The position numbers and the translations under genes are program-made. A DNA stretch of 64,000 nt, from positions 68,775 through 132,774 of the forward strand of contig JAUCBJ010009091.1 of assembly GCA_032718475.1 (NCBI GenBank), in the 5' to 3' direction. A model generated the notes under the pieces. It saw nothing but the letters and a program-made list of their open reading frames with translations. It was not told the DNA's origin and ran no database searches. Positions 44,101-54,665 of this stretch are shown here, in pieces (position 1 is the first letter of the stretch; the number at the start of each line of letters is the position of its first letter). The stretch is from Nemertoderma westbladi (lineage: Eukaryota > Xenacoelomorpha > Nemertodermatida > Nemertodermatidae).

Positions 44101-47100
44101 CCTGGATGGTCATCCAGTACTCCACCGGTTTCTGGTTGAGGTCTCCTTCGGGCCACCACAGAAATCGTAGACTATCTCGATCCCTATCTAACACCTTGAC
44201 TTGTAAGAACATGCCTTCTATATCGGAGGCGAAAGCAATCGAATATTGTCTCAATCTTAAAAGAATTCCCAACAAAGATTGAAGCAAGTTGGGTCCGGGT
44301 AACAATTCAGAGTTAAGGGATTGACCCATGTAAAGAGCGGAGCCATCAAACACTACTCTCACTTCATGTGGCTTACCGGGTTTAGGAACGTAATGGTGAG
44401 TTAAGTAATACGTTCTTTCAGTCACAGGTGTTTCTTCCGGTACTCTCTCCGCGTATCCCTTACTAATAAATTTCTCCAGCTGTGTTTGATACATTGCTTT
44501 AGCTGAAGAATTAGCCGTAAGGCGTCGATGGAGTTGCGCGATTCTTTTTTCCGCCAAGGGTCTGTTATTGATGAACTTCGGTTCTTTCTTGCGGAAAGGT
44601 AGACCGACTTCATACCTACCTTGATCTTTGAGGAAACGTGTAGTTGTCTCTTGGATCTGCTTGGCCCTTTCCTCTTCCACCGACAAGGCTTTATCGTAGG
44701 AATTGGGCTCTACCGCCTCTTGCGTAAAGAATCGTACGGCATGTTCATCTCGAGTCTTGGCATTATGACGCTCAATGACGTCATTTAACTCGTCGTTATA
44801 AGCTTCTCGTTCAGTTGGATAAAGAAGTTGACATAAGTTCACTTGGTTTTGCCAAGCCTCGTTTTCCTTAAGGAGGTCGATGGTATTCTCCTCATCAAAA
44901 AGCTGGTGCACGTCGTCGTTATCTGAGGAGTATGGGGTTCCCTCAGTTAAATCGTCTCCCTCACTAGTATCATCTTCCCATTCACTCACCTGGTAGACGC
45001 GCTCTTGCGGTAGTCTTTCTCTGAATGTTCTACGGGAAGGGCCAGTAAAGTACCAACCTACTCTAGTTCTTACCGCATAGGTCTGTAGTGGCTGCGGTTG
45101 AGCAGGCCGTTTCTCTAATGTCTCTAGCGCCTCATGCGCGTTTTGGCCGATGAGTATTTGCACTCCAGGATAATCAGTCTGAAATCGAGGTATGTTAAGA
45201 TGTTGGATGCTCTCATCCTCGTCCCAATTATAAAGGTCTGCTTGAGTAGTAGCGAAGTTCTTTATAGCCACCATTTTCACTGACCTTATGCTATGTTCTC
45301 CTAGTTCGTCCTGGGGGGTGGACAACGCTCCTACATAATAATCAGCTGTTACTGTAGATTTCCAAACTTGCATAATGCCTGACATATTTAGCTTGGTTCG
45401 GAACTTAGGTTGTCCAGCGAAGATGTCTTCGGATAGTTCTTTATCAATGAATGTTCCTGTGCTGCCGGAGTCCAGGAGGGCGTTCACTATATAGCTTTTC
45501 TGAGGTCCATGGACCCGTAACTGGACTACAGGAAATTCTCGGATTCCTACATTGGAAGTTGGTGCTTTCCACGATGGTTGTCGCTCTGAAGTAGTTAGAG
45601 TGAAGTCGCTGTCTGTATCTTTTTCATATGTGAGTGCTCGATACACTGCGGTATTTATCATATAACAGGATTCGTTTTCGTCGGAGAACTCGTCCGTATA
45701 GAATCCTTCCATCTCAGATTGATCAGTGTCGTTCACATCACTGAATTGGACATGTAGTTCGGAATCACTTACCTGATTAGGACTATTTCGCTCGAATTCA
45801 GCGTGCAACAAGATATGATGTTTCGCACCACACTTTGCACACCTTATGTCAGAGAAACAGGTTCGCCGTTGGTGTCCTTGTCTGAGGCAATTATAACATA
45901 ACCGCTTATCCCACATGACTTCTCGTCTCTCCGATAATGATTTCTTCAGGAATTCATCACACATATTCAAACGGTGGGTCCCGTCGCACAGCGCACATTT
46001 CGGTTTGATGTTACTTACCTTATTTTGGGTAACATTGTGTACACTTGCTTTTTCTTCGGGCTTTCTCACCTGAATTCTCTTGGGAGACGTAGGAGGAGTT
46101 TTTCTTACCTGTTCTCTCCTGTCATTTGTTCGAGACTTGAATTTACTTACCTGATCTTTAGGCATTTTATTCACGTAATAAGATCTATCCGTGTCTTTCC
46201 CGCTATCTTCTCCTTGAGATGTCTGGCTTTCGCCGTCGTCTGTATAACACACTGGTGTTACCTTTCTCCTAGAGACGGGTTTTTCACTTACCTTGTTTTC
46301 CGGTGTCTTCTCTCTGGACAGTTTCAGGAGCTGTAATTTCACTTCTCCATCTAGGAATGACATGAGATCAGCCATGGTAGGGTCTCGTCGTTGTTGTTCC
46401 ATCATATATAACACTTTCTTATCCCAGCGTGTACCTACTCCACCCTTCGGTAAAGTAGAAGCCACTGCTCTAATAACCATAGCATTCTGATACTCCTGAG
46501 ACTTACCTAGCCAATCTAATTGTCTACAGATCTCCTGAATCTCATCGGAAAACTCGATAATTCCGCTGCTAATAAACTTTCGGGGCGCTACCAACTTTGC
46601 ATACAAATACCCAGCGATGTTATTCCTATTACCATACCTGATGTTTAGTGTATCCCAAACTTGTCTTAATCCGTCTGGATGTCCAATAAACTTTAACGCC
46701 ATTAACTTGGGAGATCCTTCCAAGCACTCGATGAGGTATCTAAGTTTTTCTCCATTAGATAGTACAGAGTTCTGTATGTTATCTTTGTAATATTCATTAA
46801 AAGGTAACCATTTCATCTCATCTCCATTGAACTTGACGATCTCTCCCACCTTTACCGCTTGCCGGGCTTCGGTTCTAGCCATTTGACGCGTAAAACTTTC
46901 TTGGGCCATCGTGTTATTTAATATCGAGTTATCGGTATATAAATTTCTCGGATTATGATCAGTTCTATATGGAATATCATTATCAACAGGTCTATAATTA
47001 CCCTTAATAGGGTTCACTATAGGAGTTTCTACTTCGCTAGCAGTATAGATGCGTGTAGGCTCCACACCTTGCGCATGCGATACTTCAGACCTAACAGGTT

Positions 47101-49201
47101 GACACATTGTTACAGAGGGTGGTGGTATACCCCTTTGAGTATTTACTAATTTATCGCGTTCTAGCGCGATACTTTGCTGCACTTCTTGCAACTCTAGCCT
47201 ACTTTCCCTTACTGTGCCCTTGAATTGCTGGACAGTCTCCTGCATCTGCCCGAGCAGGAGATCCATCCCCCGCCGTCTCTCATCCACCCATTCGACCGCC
47301 GAAGCGGGAGTCGCCAACGTTGTAGCGGGCGGACGAGGGACAACGGGCGACAAATTATGAATATTTCGATCGGGGTCCAGGACCTGAACTGTCTCCTGGG
47401 CAGTTCTACGGGGCACAGGTAGCTTAGTGCTATGCAGAGGGAATTTAGAGGTAGTCTCAGGGAGCACAGGTATGTCTATCACCGAAGGGGTGATTTCAAG
47501 AACAGGCCTAATTTTTTCAGGCTCATCTACTATCGTAGGGAGTCTTTCTATTTTAATTGTTTGGTCTGTGGGCTCTGTACTACCTAAGTTGGTGTTATTT
47601 AGTTGCCTTCTAACAGCTGGAGGCAAATCAGGCAATTTCTGACGGTGGAATGTTCTTTTACGTCTGCTTAAACGAGATCTATTTCCTTTGCCTTCAGTAT
47701 CGGTGGTATCGCCTTCCTCAGATGATGTATAACCTTGTCTTTTGGGAGTAGATCGATTCATCATCTGCATATTACTAGCTGTTAACTGTTTATTTATGCA
47801 GTCTTGATTCTCCTGAATGTTTTCCAATTCTAATTGGGTGGTTTCTTCGGAAGCTCTCCGTTCTGCTTCTGCTACTGCCTCGGCCGCTGTTACAGCCGCC
47901 TTTCTTTCTGCTTCGGCCGCTGCCGCTGCCACTTTTCTTTCGGCTTCTGCCTCTGCCTCTGCCGCTGCCACTGCCGCTTTTCTTTCTGCTTCTGCCGCTG
48001 CCACTGCTGCTGCCACTGCCGCTGTCTTTCTGTCTTCTATACGTTTTTTCTTGATTTGCTCCTCCTGGACTCGTGTGATGCGGAGTTGTTCAGCAAATTT
48101 AGCCTGGTTCGCAGCCCTCATTTCCACATCGATGGCATCCAACACAAGCTTGGTTCCTTCACTATTAGGGCTAAGTCCCTCTAACCTTCTCCTCAACTCG
48201 TCATCACCTAAAAAACGTTGATAGTCTGACAGATAGATGTCAATGGCATCCCTCTTATGCGGTTTCTCTGCCGTCGCTTCACTTTCCACTTGGGAAAAAG
48301 TAGCGTCTGTTGATTCTCCATGGGTTGAGCGCTCCTCCAGCTGAGCTTTCCACTGAGCTGTTCCTTGAACCTGGAGACTCACTCTTTGAAACCAGGTCTT
48401 TACGGCAACTTGCAACGACGTGTCTTGCCTTCGTTTAGAAGCCTCCTCAAAGGCCGATAATATTAGCCTGATTCGTAGAATTCTTTCTCTCACTTGATAA
48501 AGCAGTTGTCCCTGCTCTTGAGGTCCTTGTGGTTGTTGAAACAGTTGTCCTTTTACTCGCTCCATAGAGCTGAAGAATCCCTGTGCGTATCCGGCTGCGG
48601 ACCTCTTCCACACAGCTGGATCGATGGTTTCCTTGGCTACTCCCATCCGGTGTATGTCTTCCCAGGCAGCTTCTGATAAATCAAACGGGAGTCCGGGTCC
48701 GGGGAAGTTCCATTGCGACTCGACCATGGACTTCAGTTCTTCCCTTGTGTATCCAGCATAACTATCTCTAGTTGAACGCTGGCTTCTCGCCCAATCGATC
48801 TGGTGTTCTTCCACAGCGATCAATAACCTAGTGAGTACGGCTGCAGGAAGGATGAGAAGGGGATCCGAATAAACCGCATCCATCATCTTTGCTCCGCGTT
48901 CTGGTGTCAGTTCTACAGTATCCTCACTACTAGAGCTGTTGGGCCGTTGAGAAGTAAGTTCTTGGCTTGCGGGTTGTTGCTGTTCCGCTGCTTCTTGGTC
49001 CCGCTTGACCTGAGCTCGAGTGCCTATGATAGACCTACGATGTTGGACCAGCCTAGGTTCTTTTATTACTACTGGAGGGATGACTTTCCTCACAGTGGGA
49101 GGTGAACTGAACTTACGACTAGACGGTTCTACGCCTCTATCTGAGTCGCAGATAGTTACATCTAATAAACTGTCTGACAGGTTCTGCTTAGTATCAGACA
49201 T
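41102..49201 (-). CDS. BEL/Pao Gag-Pol polyprotein (2699 aa)
   Basis: Unbroken frame. Residues 1-760 are an unusual extension: a Gln/Ser-rich start, a helical middle and an Ala/Glu/Arg-rich coiled coil (about 384-460, repeats like AAAEAERKA). Then a DUF1759-like Gag region (about 787-870, KFNGDEMKWLPFNEYY), zinc knuckles (CALCDGTHRLNMC, CYNCLRQGHQRRTC, CAKCGAKHH, about 1066-1135), an aspartic protease (LLDSGSTGTFID near 1244), BEL/Pao reverse transcriptase (DIYMDDNLKS near 1739), Pao-type RNase H (HVFGDASDMGIG near 1915), an integrase with H-C finger (about 2300-2335) and core residues (GVDLFGPIEV, MRSDKGTNF, SWERLIRS), and a C-terminal DUF5641-like domain (2597-2660). All catalytic motifs are present. 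Confidence 0.95.
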   Translation of the reverse strand: MSDTKQNLSDSLLDVTICDSDRGVEPSSRKFSSPPTVRKVIPPVVIKEPRLVQHRRSIIGTRAQVKRDQEAAEQQQPASQELTSQRPNSSSSEDTVELTPERGAKMMDAVYSDPLLILPAAVLTRLLIAVEEHQIDWARSQRSTRDSYAGYTREELKSMVESQWNFPGPGLPFDLSEAAWEDIHRMGVAKETIDPAVWKRSAAGYAQGFFSSMERVKGQLFQQPQGPQEQGQLLYQVRERILRIRLILSAFEEASKRRQDTSLQVAVKTWFQRVSLQVQGTAQWKAQLEERSTHGESTDATFSQVESEATAEKPHKRDAIDIYLSDYQRFLGDDELRRRLEGLSPNSEGTKLVLDAIDVEMRAANQAKFAEQLRITRVQEEQIKKKRIEDRKTAAVAAAVAAAEAERKAAVAAAEAEAEAERKVAAAAAEAERKAAVTAAEAVAEAERRASEETTQLELENIQENQDCINKQLTASNMQMMNRSTPKRQGYTSSEEGDTTDTEGKGNRSRLSRRKRTFHRQKLPDLPPAVRRQLNNTNLGSTEPTDQTIKIERLPTIVDEPEKIRPVLEITPSVIDIPVLPETTSKFPLHSTKLPVPRRTAQETVQVLDPDRNIHNLSPVVPRPPATTLATPASAVEWVDERRRGMDLLLGQMQETVQQFKGTVRESRLELQEVQQSIALERDKLVNTQRGIPPPSVTMCQPVRSEVSHAQGVEPTRIYTASEVETPIVNPIKGNYRPVDNDIPYRTDHNPRNLYTDNSILNNTMAQESFTRQMARTEARQAVKVGEIVKFNGDEMKWLPFNEYYKDNIQNSVLSNGEKLRYLIECLEGSPKLMALKFIGHPDGLRQVWDTLNIRYGNRNNIAGYLYAKLVAPRKFISSGIIEFSDEIQEICRQLDWLGKSQEYQNAMVIRAVASTLPKGGVGTRWDKKVLYMMEQQRRDPTMADLMSFLDGEVKLQLLKLSREKTPENKVSEKPVSRRKVTPVCYTDDGESQTSQGEDSGKDTDRSYYVNKMPKDQVSKFKSRTNDRREQVRKTPPTSPKRIQVRKPEEKASVHNVTQNKVSNIKPKCALCDGTHRLNMCDEFLKKSLSERREVMWDKRLCYNCLRQGHQRRTCFSDIRCAKCGAKHHILLHAEFERNSPNQVSDSELHVQFSDVNDTDQSEMEGFYTDEFSDENESCYMINTAVYRALTYEKDTDSDFTLTTSERQPSWKAPTSNVGIREFPVVQLRVHGPQKSYIVNALLDSGSTGTFIDKELSEDIFAGQPKFRTKLNMSGIMQVWKSTVTADYYVGALSTPQDELGEHSIRSVKMVAIKNFATTQADLYNWDEDESIQHLNIPRFQTDYPGVQILIGQNAHEALETLEKRPAQPQPLQTYAVRTRVGWYFTGPSRRTFRERLPQERVYQVSEWEDDTSEGDDLTEGTPYSSDNDDVHQLFDEENTIDLLKENEAWQNQVNLCQLLYPTEREAYNDELNDVIERHNAKTRDEHAVRFFTQEAVEPNSYDKALSVEEERAKQIQETTTRFLKDQGRYEVGLPFRKKEPKFINNRPLAEKRIAQLHRRLTANSSAKAMYQTQLEKFISKGYAERVPEETPVTERTYYLTHHYVPKPGKPHEVRVVFDGSALYMGQSLNSELLPGPNLLQSLLGILLRLRQYSIAFASDIEGMFLQVKVLDRDRDSLRFLWWPEGDLNQKPVEYWMTIQAFGIISSPSNACSVVRTTAEDNREAFSKEVIDNIKRDIYMDDNLKSLPSVEEAIEVAKGTVECLKRGGFRLTKFTSNSREFLESIPAEDRGAKDLDLIKDDLPETKTLGLKWDTERDILFFQLKQRDNPVRTKRICLSIPSTYFDPLGFISPVILIARSLVQQMWLENHSWDDPLKGELLKKWMEWEDSLPAIEDFIISRSYFGHVLPTYSYQLHVFGDASDMGIGIVAYLRVETPDGIKVALVTSKALINNKLKVPRAELKAALYATAIGRNVTEQIDYPLEKTVYWTDALLVLEYITNEVCQFSVFVTNRVAIILSRTTMDQWRHCPGTINPADIASRGATPKELVNTPEWLGGPDFLYREEEEWPPHLTTAEIRQAKGAEKVKPKTRASKSKLFKPAVDLSVLFTSGDDALDQKPTATTKEVLEIRDKDWKSGIPDVAQGLSPLLQRAIRHYSSWNRLCKAVTYLKRCFHHRYSGTKTNSDDAPSTSARVHVVKYLPKYKISDRFLKEKISYQEHDETNKQMLRLLQCYEDPDKYFLLLRNPHMRLRDRFSSTMIDGLIRVGGRLTNAPLSFDTKFPILIRNLDIQIKMIVDVHSKLYHAGRKRVLSEIRTRYYFYKPRRALNQVLRNCIPCRKAFSRPLTQREAELPRERVSFYEPPFTNTGVDLFGPIEVYRARTIVKRWCVIFVCMTCRAIHLDMVNDLSTNSFVLSLRRQIARFGTSNTMRSDKGTNFIGANNEIQAYVKDWNKRQVDDQLRITASSWTFNAADAPWWGGSWERLIRSVKTAFHFIVPCRAYLTDELLRTLMEEIAAYLNERPLMPVSSNPDSLEALTPAHFLLKKPVAMLPRSEITDGDEYCRRTWQLMQLLSRRFADHFEKHYLPTLQLRTKWFAQQENVSAGDMVLIVDPDLPRKRWQTGRIIETYISSDGLVRSVELVVMRRNFKKPGIVFETQQLNRPVGRLCLLERDRELSGNYGRQETLPTTTSLIQPTSRDSPT

Positions 49202-51462
49202 GTTTATGTGTACAGTTGAATGTCTACTGCTGTATTACAGTCTGAGCAAGTCTAGTAACTCAGTATTAACTGCTAGCCTAGTAATTAATTACCGGTACTG
49301 CTACTCAGTGTAGCGTGATATATATAATATATTAGAATACCGGTATGCTTATAGTATATATAACTATTATTACAGACTAGGTTTATCACAGAATACCGGT
49401 ATAATTTTAGCACAAATATATATAAATATATAATAGGCCTATCGGGAATACCGGTATACAGCTTACAGTTTTGTAGTATATATAATTATAATTCTGGACT
49501 AGAATTAATTATAAAGTACCTGTATAGTTTCAGCCTAAATTTATAGAAATAAAGATAATAGGCCTATCGTAAATACTGGTATATCAATTATTTTAAATAA
49601 TTGAATTTCTGAATTTTAAGGGTTACTTGGTTACTTTAACTTACTTTATTACCGTTATTTGAGCAGTAGTCCAACTGATATTGAGACCTAATGGTTGTAT
49701 GGTAGGCCTACGATTTATAAGTCGTTAGATTTGATTTATAATATATATATACCCGTTTTAATGGGTTTTGTCAATGTTTGAAATAAATGTTATTATTTCT
49801 GGGGAGTAATCACTACACAAAGCGGTGCGCTTTCAGTGAAGTGTTACTTATAGGACACTAAAACAAATAATACTAATTTACCTAAGTTACTTAATACTAC
49901 AAATTACGTACAATTCGGGTGAGATTACAATCTCTAAATAAACACAAAAATTTACAAAAAACACAAAATACGAATTTTCAGGGTAATTTTACAAGAAGTC
50001 TACAAACCAGCCTAACAAAGGGTTAGAAATCTGGTTATTACAACGGACAGGGTACTACGGTATTTGAAAATAATATGTAGTAGTAAAAACACTGCGTTGT
50101 CCAGATAGGAAAATACCACCGCCTGACGACCTATAGCCGTATCGCTATAGGTACTACGTTATGTATCACGGAGTGTTCCTACCTAGAAGTTAATAGAGCT
50201 AATCGAACGTGCCTATCAACCACTTTACAACACAAATATAATGTCTACACTAATTACTTTCGGAAAGCACTGTACACTAAACCCTAAATTAGGTACGAGT
50301 ACTTGTACAATCAGATAATCAGTAGTTAAAAATACTTGAACAGCTAAAAGAACCACGGTATCTGCTGGAGTGACCGATGCACAAAATCACCAGTCTTTAC
50401 CTACGCCAAGCAGCCCGTGTAGTACCGGGGTTAATTTAACTATAGCGGTATGTATAACAAACACAATTATTGTAGGAACAAACTTGGGGAATGAATGTTG
50501 CGAATAATCGCATAAACTCTGAATAATAAATATTACGCTACGCGTACAAACTACTCAAACAAAATGCAGACCAAACGCTGACAGACTACTATCAAGCCTA
50601 AATAAACTACAGGACATGCAGACTCCGAAATGATTAGGTAGTATGCGTTCTAACCCAGTAGTACGACTTATTCTTTAGTTGTGGGTTTACCTTACAGCAT
50701 TCGCTGCCCCTACTTCCTAACTGTTCTTTATCGGACAAGTGATCTACACACGCTGCAATCCGTTCAGACCTAATAACAGCCAGACAACTATCCAGCCTAC
50801 AAATTATCTAAATAAATATTATACGCTACCCGTACAGACTTACACAATCAAAGTACAGACTAAACGATGGCAGACTACTCTCAAGCCTAAATAAACTACA
50901 GGACATGCAGACTCCGAAATGATTAGGTAGTATGCGTTCTAACCCAGTAGTATGACTTATTCTTTAGTTGGGGGTTTACCTTACAGCATTTGCTGCCCCT
51001 ACTTCCTAACCGTTCTTTATCGGACAGGTGATCTACATACACTGCAATCCGTTCAGACTTAACAGCAATCAGACAACAGCTCAGCCTACAAATTGTCTGC
51101 ACAATCTGATCAGGCTTACACGCCTTCTGCTCAATACTGGCCTACAAATAAATAAAACTGACAGAAATAAGTAAGCTCCAAAAGAAACAAGGGGTGTACA
51201 GTCCCTAATCTCTTAAACAGCCTACCGGTATACAACAATCAAATCGAATAATACTAATGTACTTATACGGAAGTACCGGTTAGGACAGTTGGGCCTACGG
51301 ACCTACAGAAGTACCGGTTCTGGCAGTTGGACCTACAGACCTACGGCAGTACCAGTTCTGGCGGTTGGGCCTACTGACCTACTGAAGTACCGTTCAGGTT
51401 TACCGGTTGACCGGTACTTTCAACTTTATTGCTTACTGCAATAAAGAAGCTATATCCGTTAT
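49202..51462 (-). other. BEL/Pao 5' leader with tandem duplication
   Basis: 2.26 kb between the 5' LTR and gag-pol. A duplication with a period near 289 bp covers about 50505-51082 (both copies contain aataaactacaggacatgca and ggtagtatgcgttctaaccc). Another short repeat (agtaccggttctggcagttg, about 37-bp period) lies at 51270-51400. Directly after the LTR on minus the sequence is ataacggatatagc, so there is no TGG-type primer-binding site at the usual place. Confidence 0.7.
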
Positions 51463-52646
51463 TGTTCGCGCTTTTAGACCTTTGGCAGTTTAACCCGCCA
51501 AATTAGGATGTCTTCTAGATAATAAATCACCTTTAGTCTATGACAAGTATTTAATTCACTACACTAGTCGAAACCAATCTGTGCGCGATCATTCACCCGC
51601 TGGATATACCCGGGAGATTGGGTTCGACGGCTTAATCTTATTGCTATGTAAGCCTAATGTATTATTCGACTGACAGTATTATATAATCTCTGACAATATT
51701 ATTCACCTTCGGGAAATATTAACAGTTCCTTTAGGACGTGGCGCTCTATCTATATAAACAGAGTTATGACTTAAACTACTCACAACGATATGGCTTAGTT
51801 ATAATTCACATATATGGCGCATTCTTTAGGAAATGCTTCGTTATCAGTCTCACTCACACACAATGCTGCACAATACTGCACACTGATCTGCCGATCTTCA
51901 CTGATTTTAGTTATATATAAAAGGAACACGGACTGACTCATGTAGGGTCTATCAAATAACATTGATTCACTTCAAACCACTTTAACATAAGTCACAATCG
52001 TTATATGTAACCTTTCTCTCTTACCTTCGGTATATCAAGAATATTGGGTTTCGGGGTTATTTATCGTTATTCCAAATATAATAATTCATCAACCATATGA
52101 AGAACTGACAGTAAATAGCAGTATAACAATATAAAAGTATACACAGTGATTCAGTGTGTGTTAAGTTCATTAGTTTGATATTAAGTGTTGATTGTTGATA
52201 ACGGATATATGCCCTTTATAATTAAGCCTACTAGTGTTAGACTAAAACAGAAAAGCACAAAATATTTACAAGCCGTTCTCTCCTGGCTCAGGAAAGAAAG
52301 ACCAACAACACTGAAAACTGATAAGAATAACCTTATTTACAAAGGCTTCCACCCAACACAGAGAAAGAGCATACAGATAGGAAAATTCAGTTCAGTAGAT
52401 CTGTGATAGGTCGAAATCAAAATCAACTCAAATCCTATTGGCAGATACAGAAGCAGGGCTGTGGGGCAACTTTCCCAAGCTGGTTGGACAATCAAACGTA
52501 GCCCAGATCCCTTCGCACAGCAAATCAGCCAATCAGCCGGTAGCTTGCACTATTCGAGTTATAGATCCCTTTTTAGAGTATTCCAGCGCCTGGGGGGAAC
52601 TGGTTAGCAAGGCAAACGAATCAGTTATCCCACAAAAGCTTTTACA
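51463..52646 (-). repeat. 5' LTR of BEL/Pao element
   Basis: 1184 bp, the partner of 36659-37846, with the same TG...CA ends. The target duplication aattg follows at 52647-52651. Confidence 0.95.
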
Positions 52647-53951
52647 AATTGGTCCATTGATGAATCAAACTACGTAATGCAGCTTTTGGACAAAATAAAC
52701 TAAATCACCAACCGCATCATCCTTTATTGTCACTTCTCATGTTCTGGAAGATTGGCTAAAAAGATTCCTAAAATGGTTCTGATTGTGTGCTATTTTCCCT
52801 CTAACCTCCCTCTGTGGGGTGTGTTCTACGCATGTCCTTAGATCATCATAATGATGATGGGGTGATGATAACTCCACCTACTGGCTCCAGAAGTCGAGGA
52901 AATCCTGCCAAGTACCTAACTGATCTAGACTTTGCTGATGACTTAGGAGTACTCTCAGAATCACTAGAGGGAGCCCAACGTCTACTCAGCTCATTAGAAC
53001 ATGCTGCTTCTAGTGTTGGTCTTTTTATTAACTCCAGAAAGACCAAAATTTTGACAGTTAACTTTGATAATCCTCAGCTCGTAAGCTCAAAAGATGGTAT
53101 GCTTGAGCATGTGGATGACTTCTGTTACCTGGGATCATGGATCCGGAAGTCAGGTGAGGACCTTCGAATACGTAAGGGAAAGGCATGGGCAGCCTTGAAT
53201 AGGCTTTCCAGGATTTGGAAGTCATAGAGAATTAATCGGAAACTTAAGGTCCGATTATTAAGAGCAGCAGTAGTTCCAGTACTCCTCTATGGGAGTCCAT
53301 GCTGGGCTCTAACTGCTGAGGACATCAAATCTCTGGATGGCACATTCACAAGAATGCTACGCCGGGTTCATTGTGTCAAGTACAATGCACACATCTCAAA
53401 CCAGACACTATATAACATTGGAGGTGTCTCATTGGTTCCCCCAAGCTTGACAGTAGAACAAAATCGCCTCCGCTCTGCAGGACATTGCTTTCGCCGTGAG
53501 GACCAGCCAGTGCATAATCTTGTGCTTTGGCAGCCTCATGGAGTGAATAAGCATGGTGGACAGCCCATGACTTTCTTGAGACGCATCTTAAAGGACACTG
53601 GCCTTGAAGATGCGGATGATCTAGCAAATGTCATGGGTGATAGGGAGTTGTGGCGGTGCAATTTTGTCGATAAGCCAGGCACAGCATTCTTAAAAATGCA
53701 GCTGCAATGCAGCATGCCGATCCTAGTGGGGAGTGCGGAAACGTAGAAAGTGTTAATGCTGAGTGAAAACGTTGTCCAAGTAAGAAGATAGAAAACAGCG
53801 AAATGAATATCTAGACATCTAGTTCATAAACTAGACACTTCTAGACATCTAGTTCATAAACTAGACATTTCAGATCAATAAAATATGTAAATCATCTGTA
53901 AATTAATTAAATGCAACTATAACATATAACAATACAGATGCGGAACAATAG

Positions 53952-54032
53952 AGATGCGGATGATCTGCAAATGTTATGTGTGATAGGGCGTTGTGGTTGT
54001 GCATTATTTAATTCAGCTGCAATGCAGCATGT
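53952..54032 (+). mobile_element. Old LINE 3'-end fragment
   Basis: gatgcggatgatctgcaaatg ... gatagggcgttgtgg ... cagctgcaatgcagcatg is a diverged copy of the last about 80 bp of the LINE family (compare 58566-58670). Confidence 0.7.
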
Positions 54033-54201
54033 TATTTATAGATCGATTCTTGAGAATGTCTTTTGTTGCGGGGTGATATGGTTTCATTGGTAGACCAATG
54101 ATTGATTGATTTATTACAATAAAAAACTACAAATATAGCCCTGCTGTTAGAATTTAAGTAAAACAGAAAATATTTTGTAAATGTAAATAATTATTTATTA
54201 T

Positions 54202-54665
54202 GGTTAACCGGTTATATTGAAAAATATCGAGACATGAAAAATATCGAGAGTAAAAACAACGCGAGTAAAAACATCGAGTGTTGAAAAATAACGATAATAT
54301 CGAGAGTTCAAAAAATATCGAGAGTAAAAATATCGAGGGTAAAAATATCGAGAGTAAAAATACCGAGTGTTGAAAAATATCGAGAGTAAAAATATCGAGA
54401 GTAAAAATATCGAGTGTTGAAAAATATCGAGAGTAAAAATATCGAGTGTTGAAAAATATCGAGAGTAAAAATATCGAGTGTTGAAAAATATCGAGAGTAA
54501 AAATATCGAGTGTTGAAAAATATCGAGAGTAAAAATATCGAGTGTTGAAAAATATCGAGAGTAAAAATATCGTGTGTTGAAAAATATCGAGTGTTGAAAA
54601 ATATCGAGAGTTGAAAAAAAATATCGAGTGTTGAAAAATATAGAGAGGAAAAATATCGATAGTAA
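54202..54665 (+). repeat. Left satellite arm (atatcgag repeats)
   Basis: Tandem 15- and 17-bp units aaaaatatcgagagt and aaaaatatcgagtgttg, starting with ggttaaccggttata. It is the inverse of the array at 58735-59569. The open frames it gives in either direction are composition artefacts. Confidence 0.9.

Larger units (their letters stand above)
36659..52646 (-). mobile_element. BEL/Pao LTR retrotransposon, 16 kb, apparently intact
   Basis: 15,988-bp minus-strand element: 5' LTR (51463-52646), a 2.3-kb leader, a single 2699-codon gag-pol (49201-41102), 1.65 kb non-coding, an extra ORF (39448-38318) with a decayed continuation to 37925, then the 3' LTR (36659-37846). A 5-bp target duplication aattg lies at 36654-36658 and 52647-52651. 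LTR similarity and the unbroken pol imply recent movement. The length is well above the usual 5-9 kb of this superfamily. Confidence 0.93.
36335..53735 (+). mobile_element. LINE copy (+) split by a BEL/Pao element
   Basis: Left part 36335-36658 matches the LINE at 55560-55917 (5' ORF region, diverged, part missing). Right part 52647-53735 resumes exactly where it stopped (gcggtaatggaggaattg | ggtccattgatgaatc). The right part carries an internal deletion: near 52795 it jumps from the equivalent of 56060 (endonuclease) to 57760 (reverse transcriptase), then runs to the LINE 3' end (gcaatgcagcatgccgatc). A frame-disrupting TAG occurs at 53226. The copy was already defective, or decayed later; the BEL/Pao insertion is flanked by aattg duplications. 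Confidence 0.85.

Noticed and set aside
41883-49313. Plus-strand frames opposite the BEL pol (for example 43677-44282, 47817-48221)
   Set aside because: Antisense shadows of the polyprotein; the Ala- and Ser-rich ones mirror the coiled-coil repeat.
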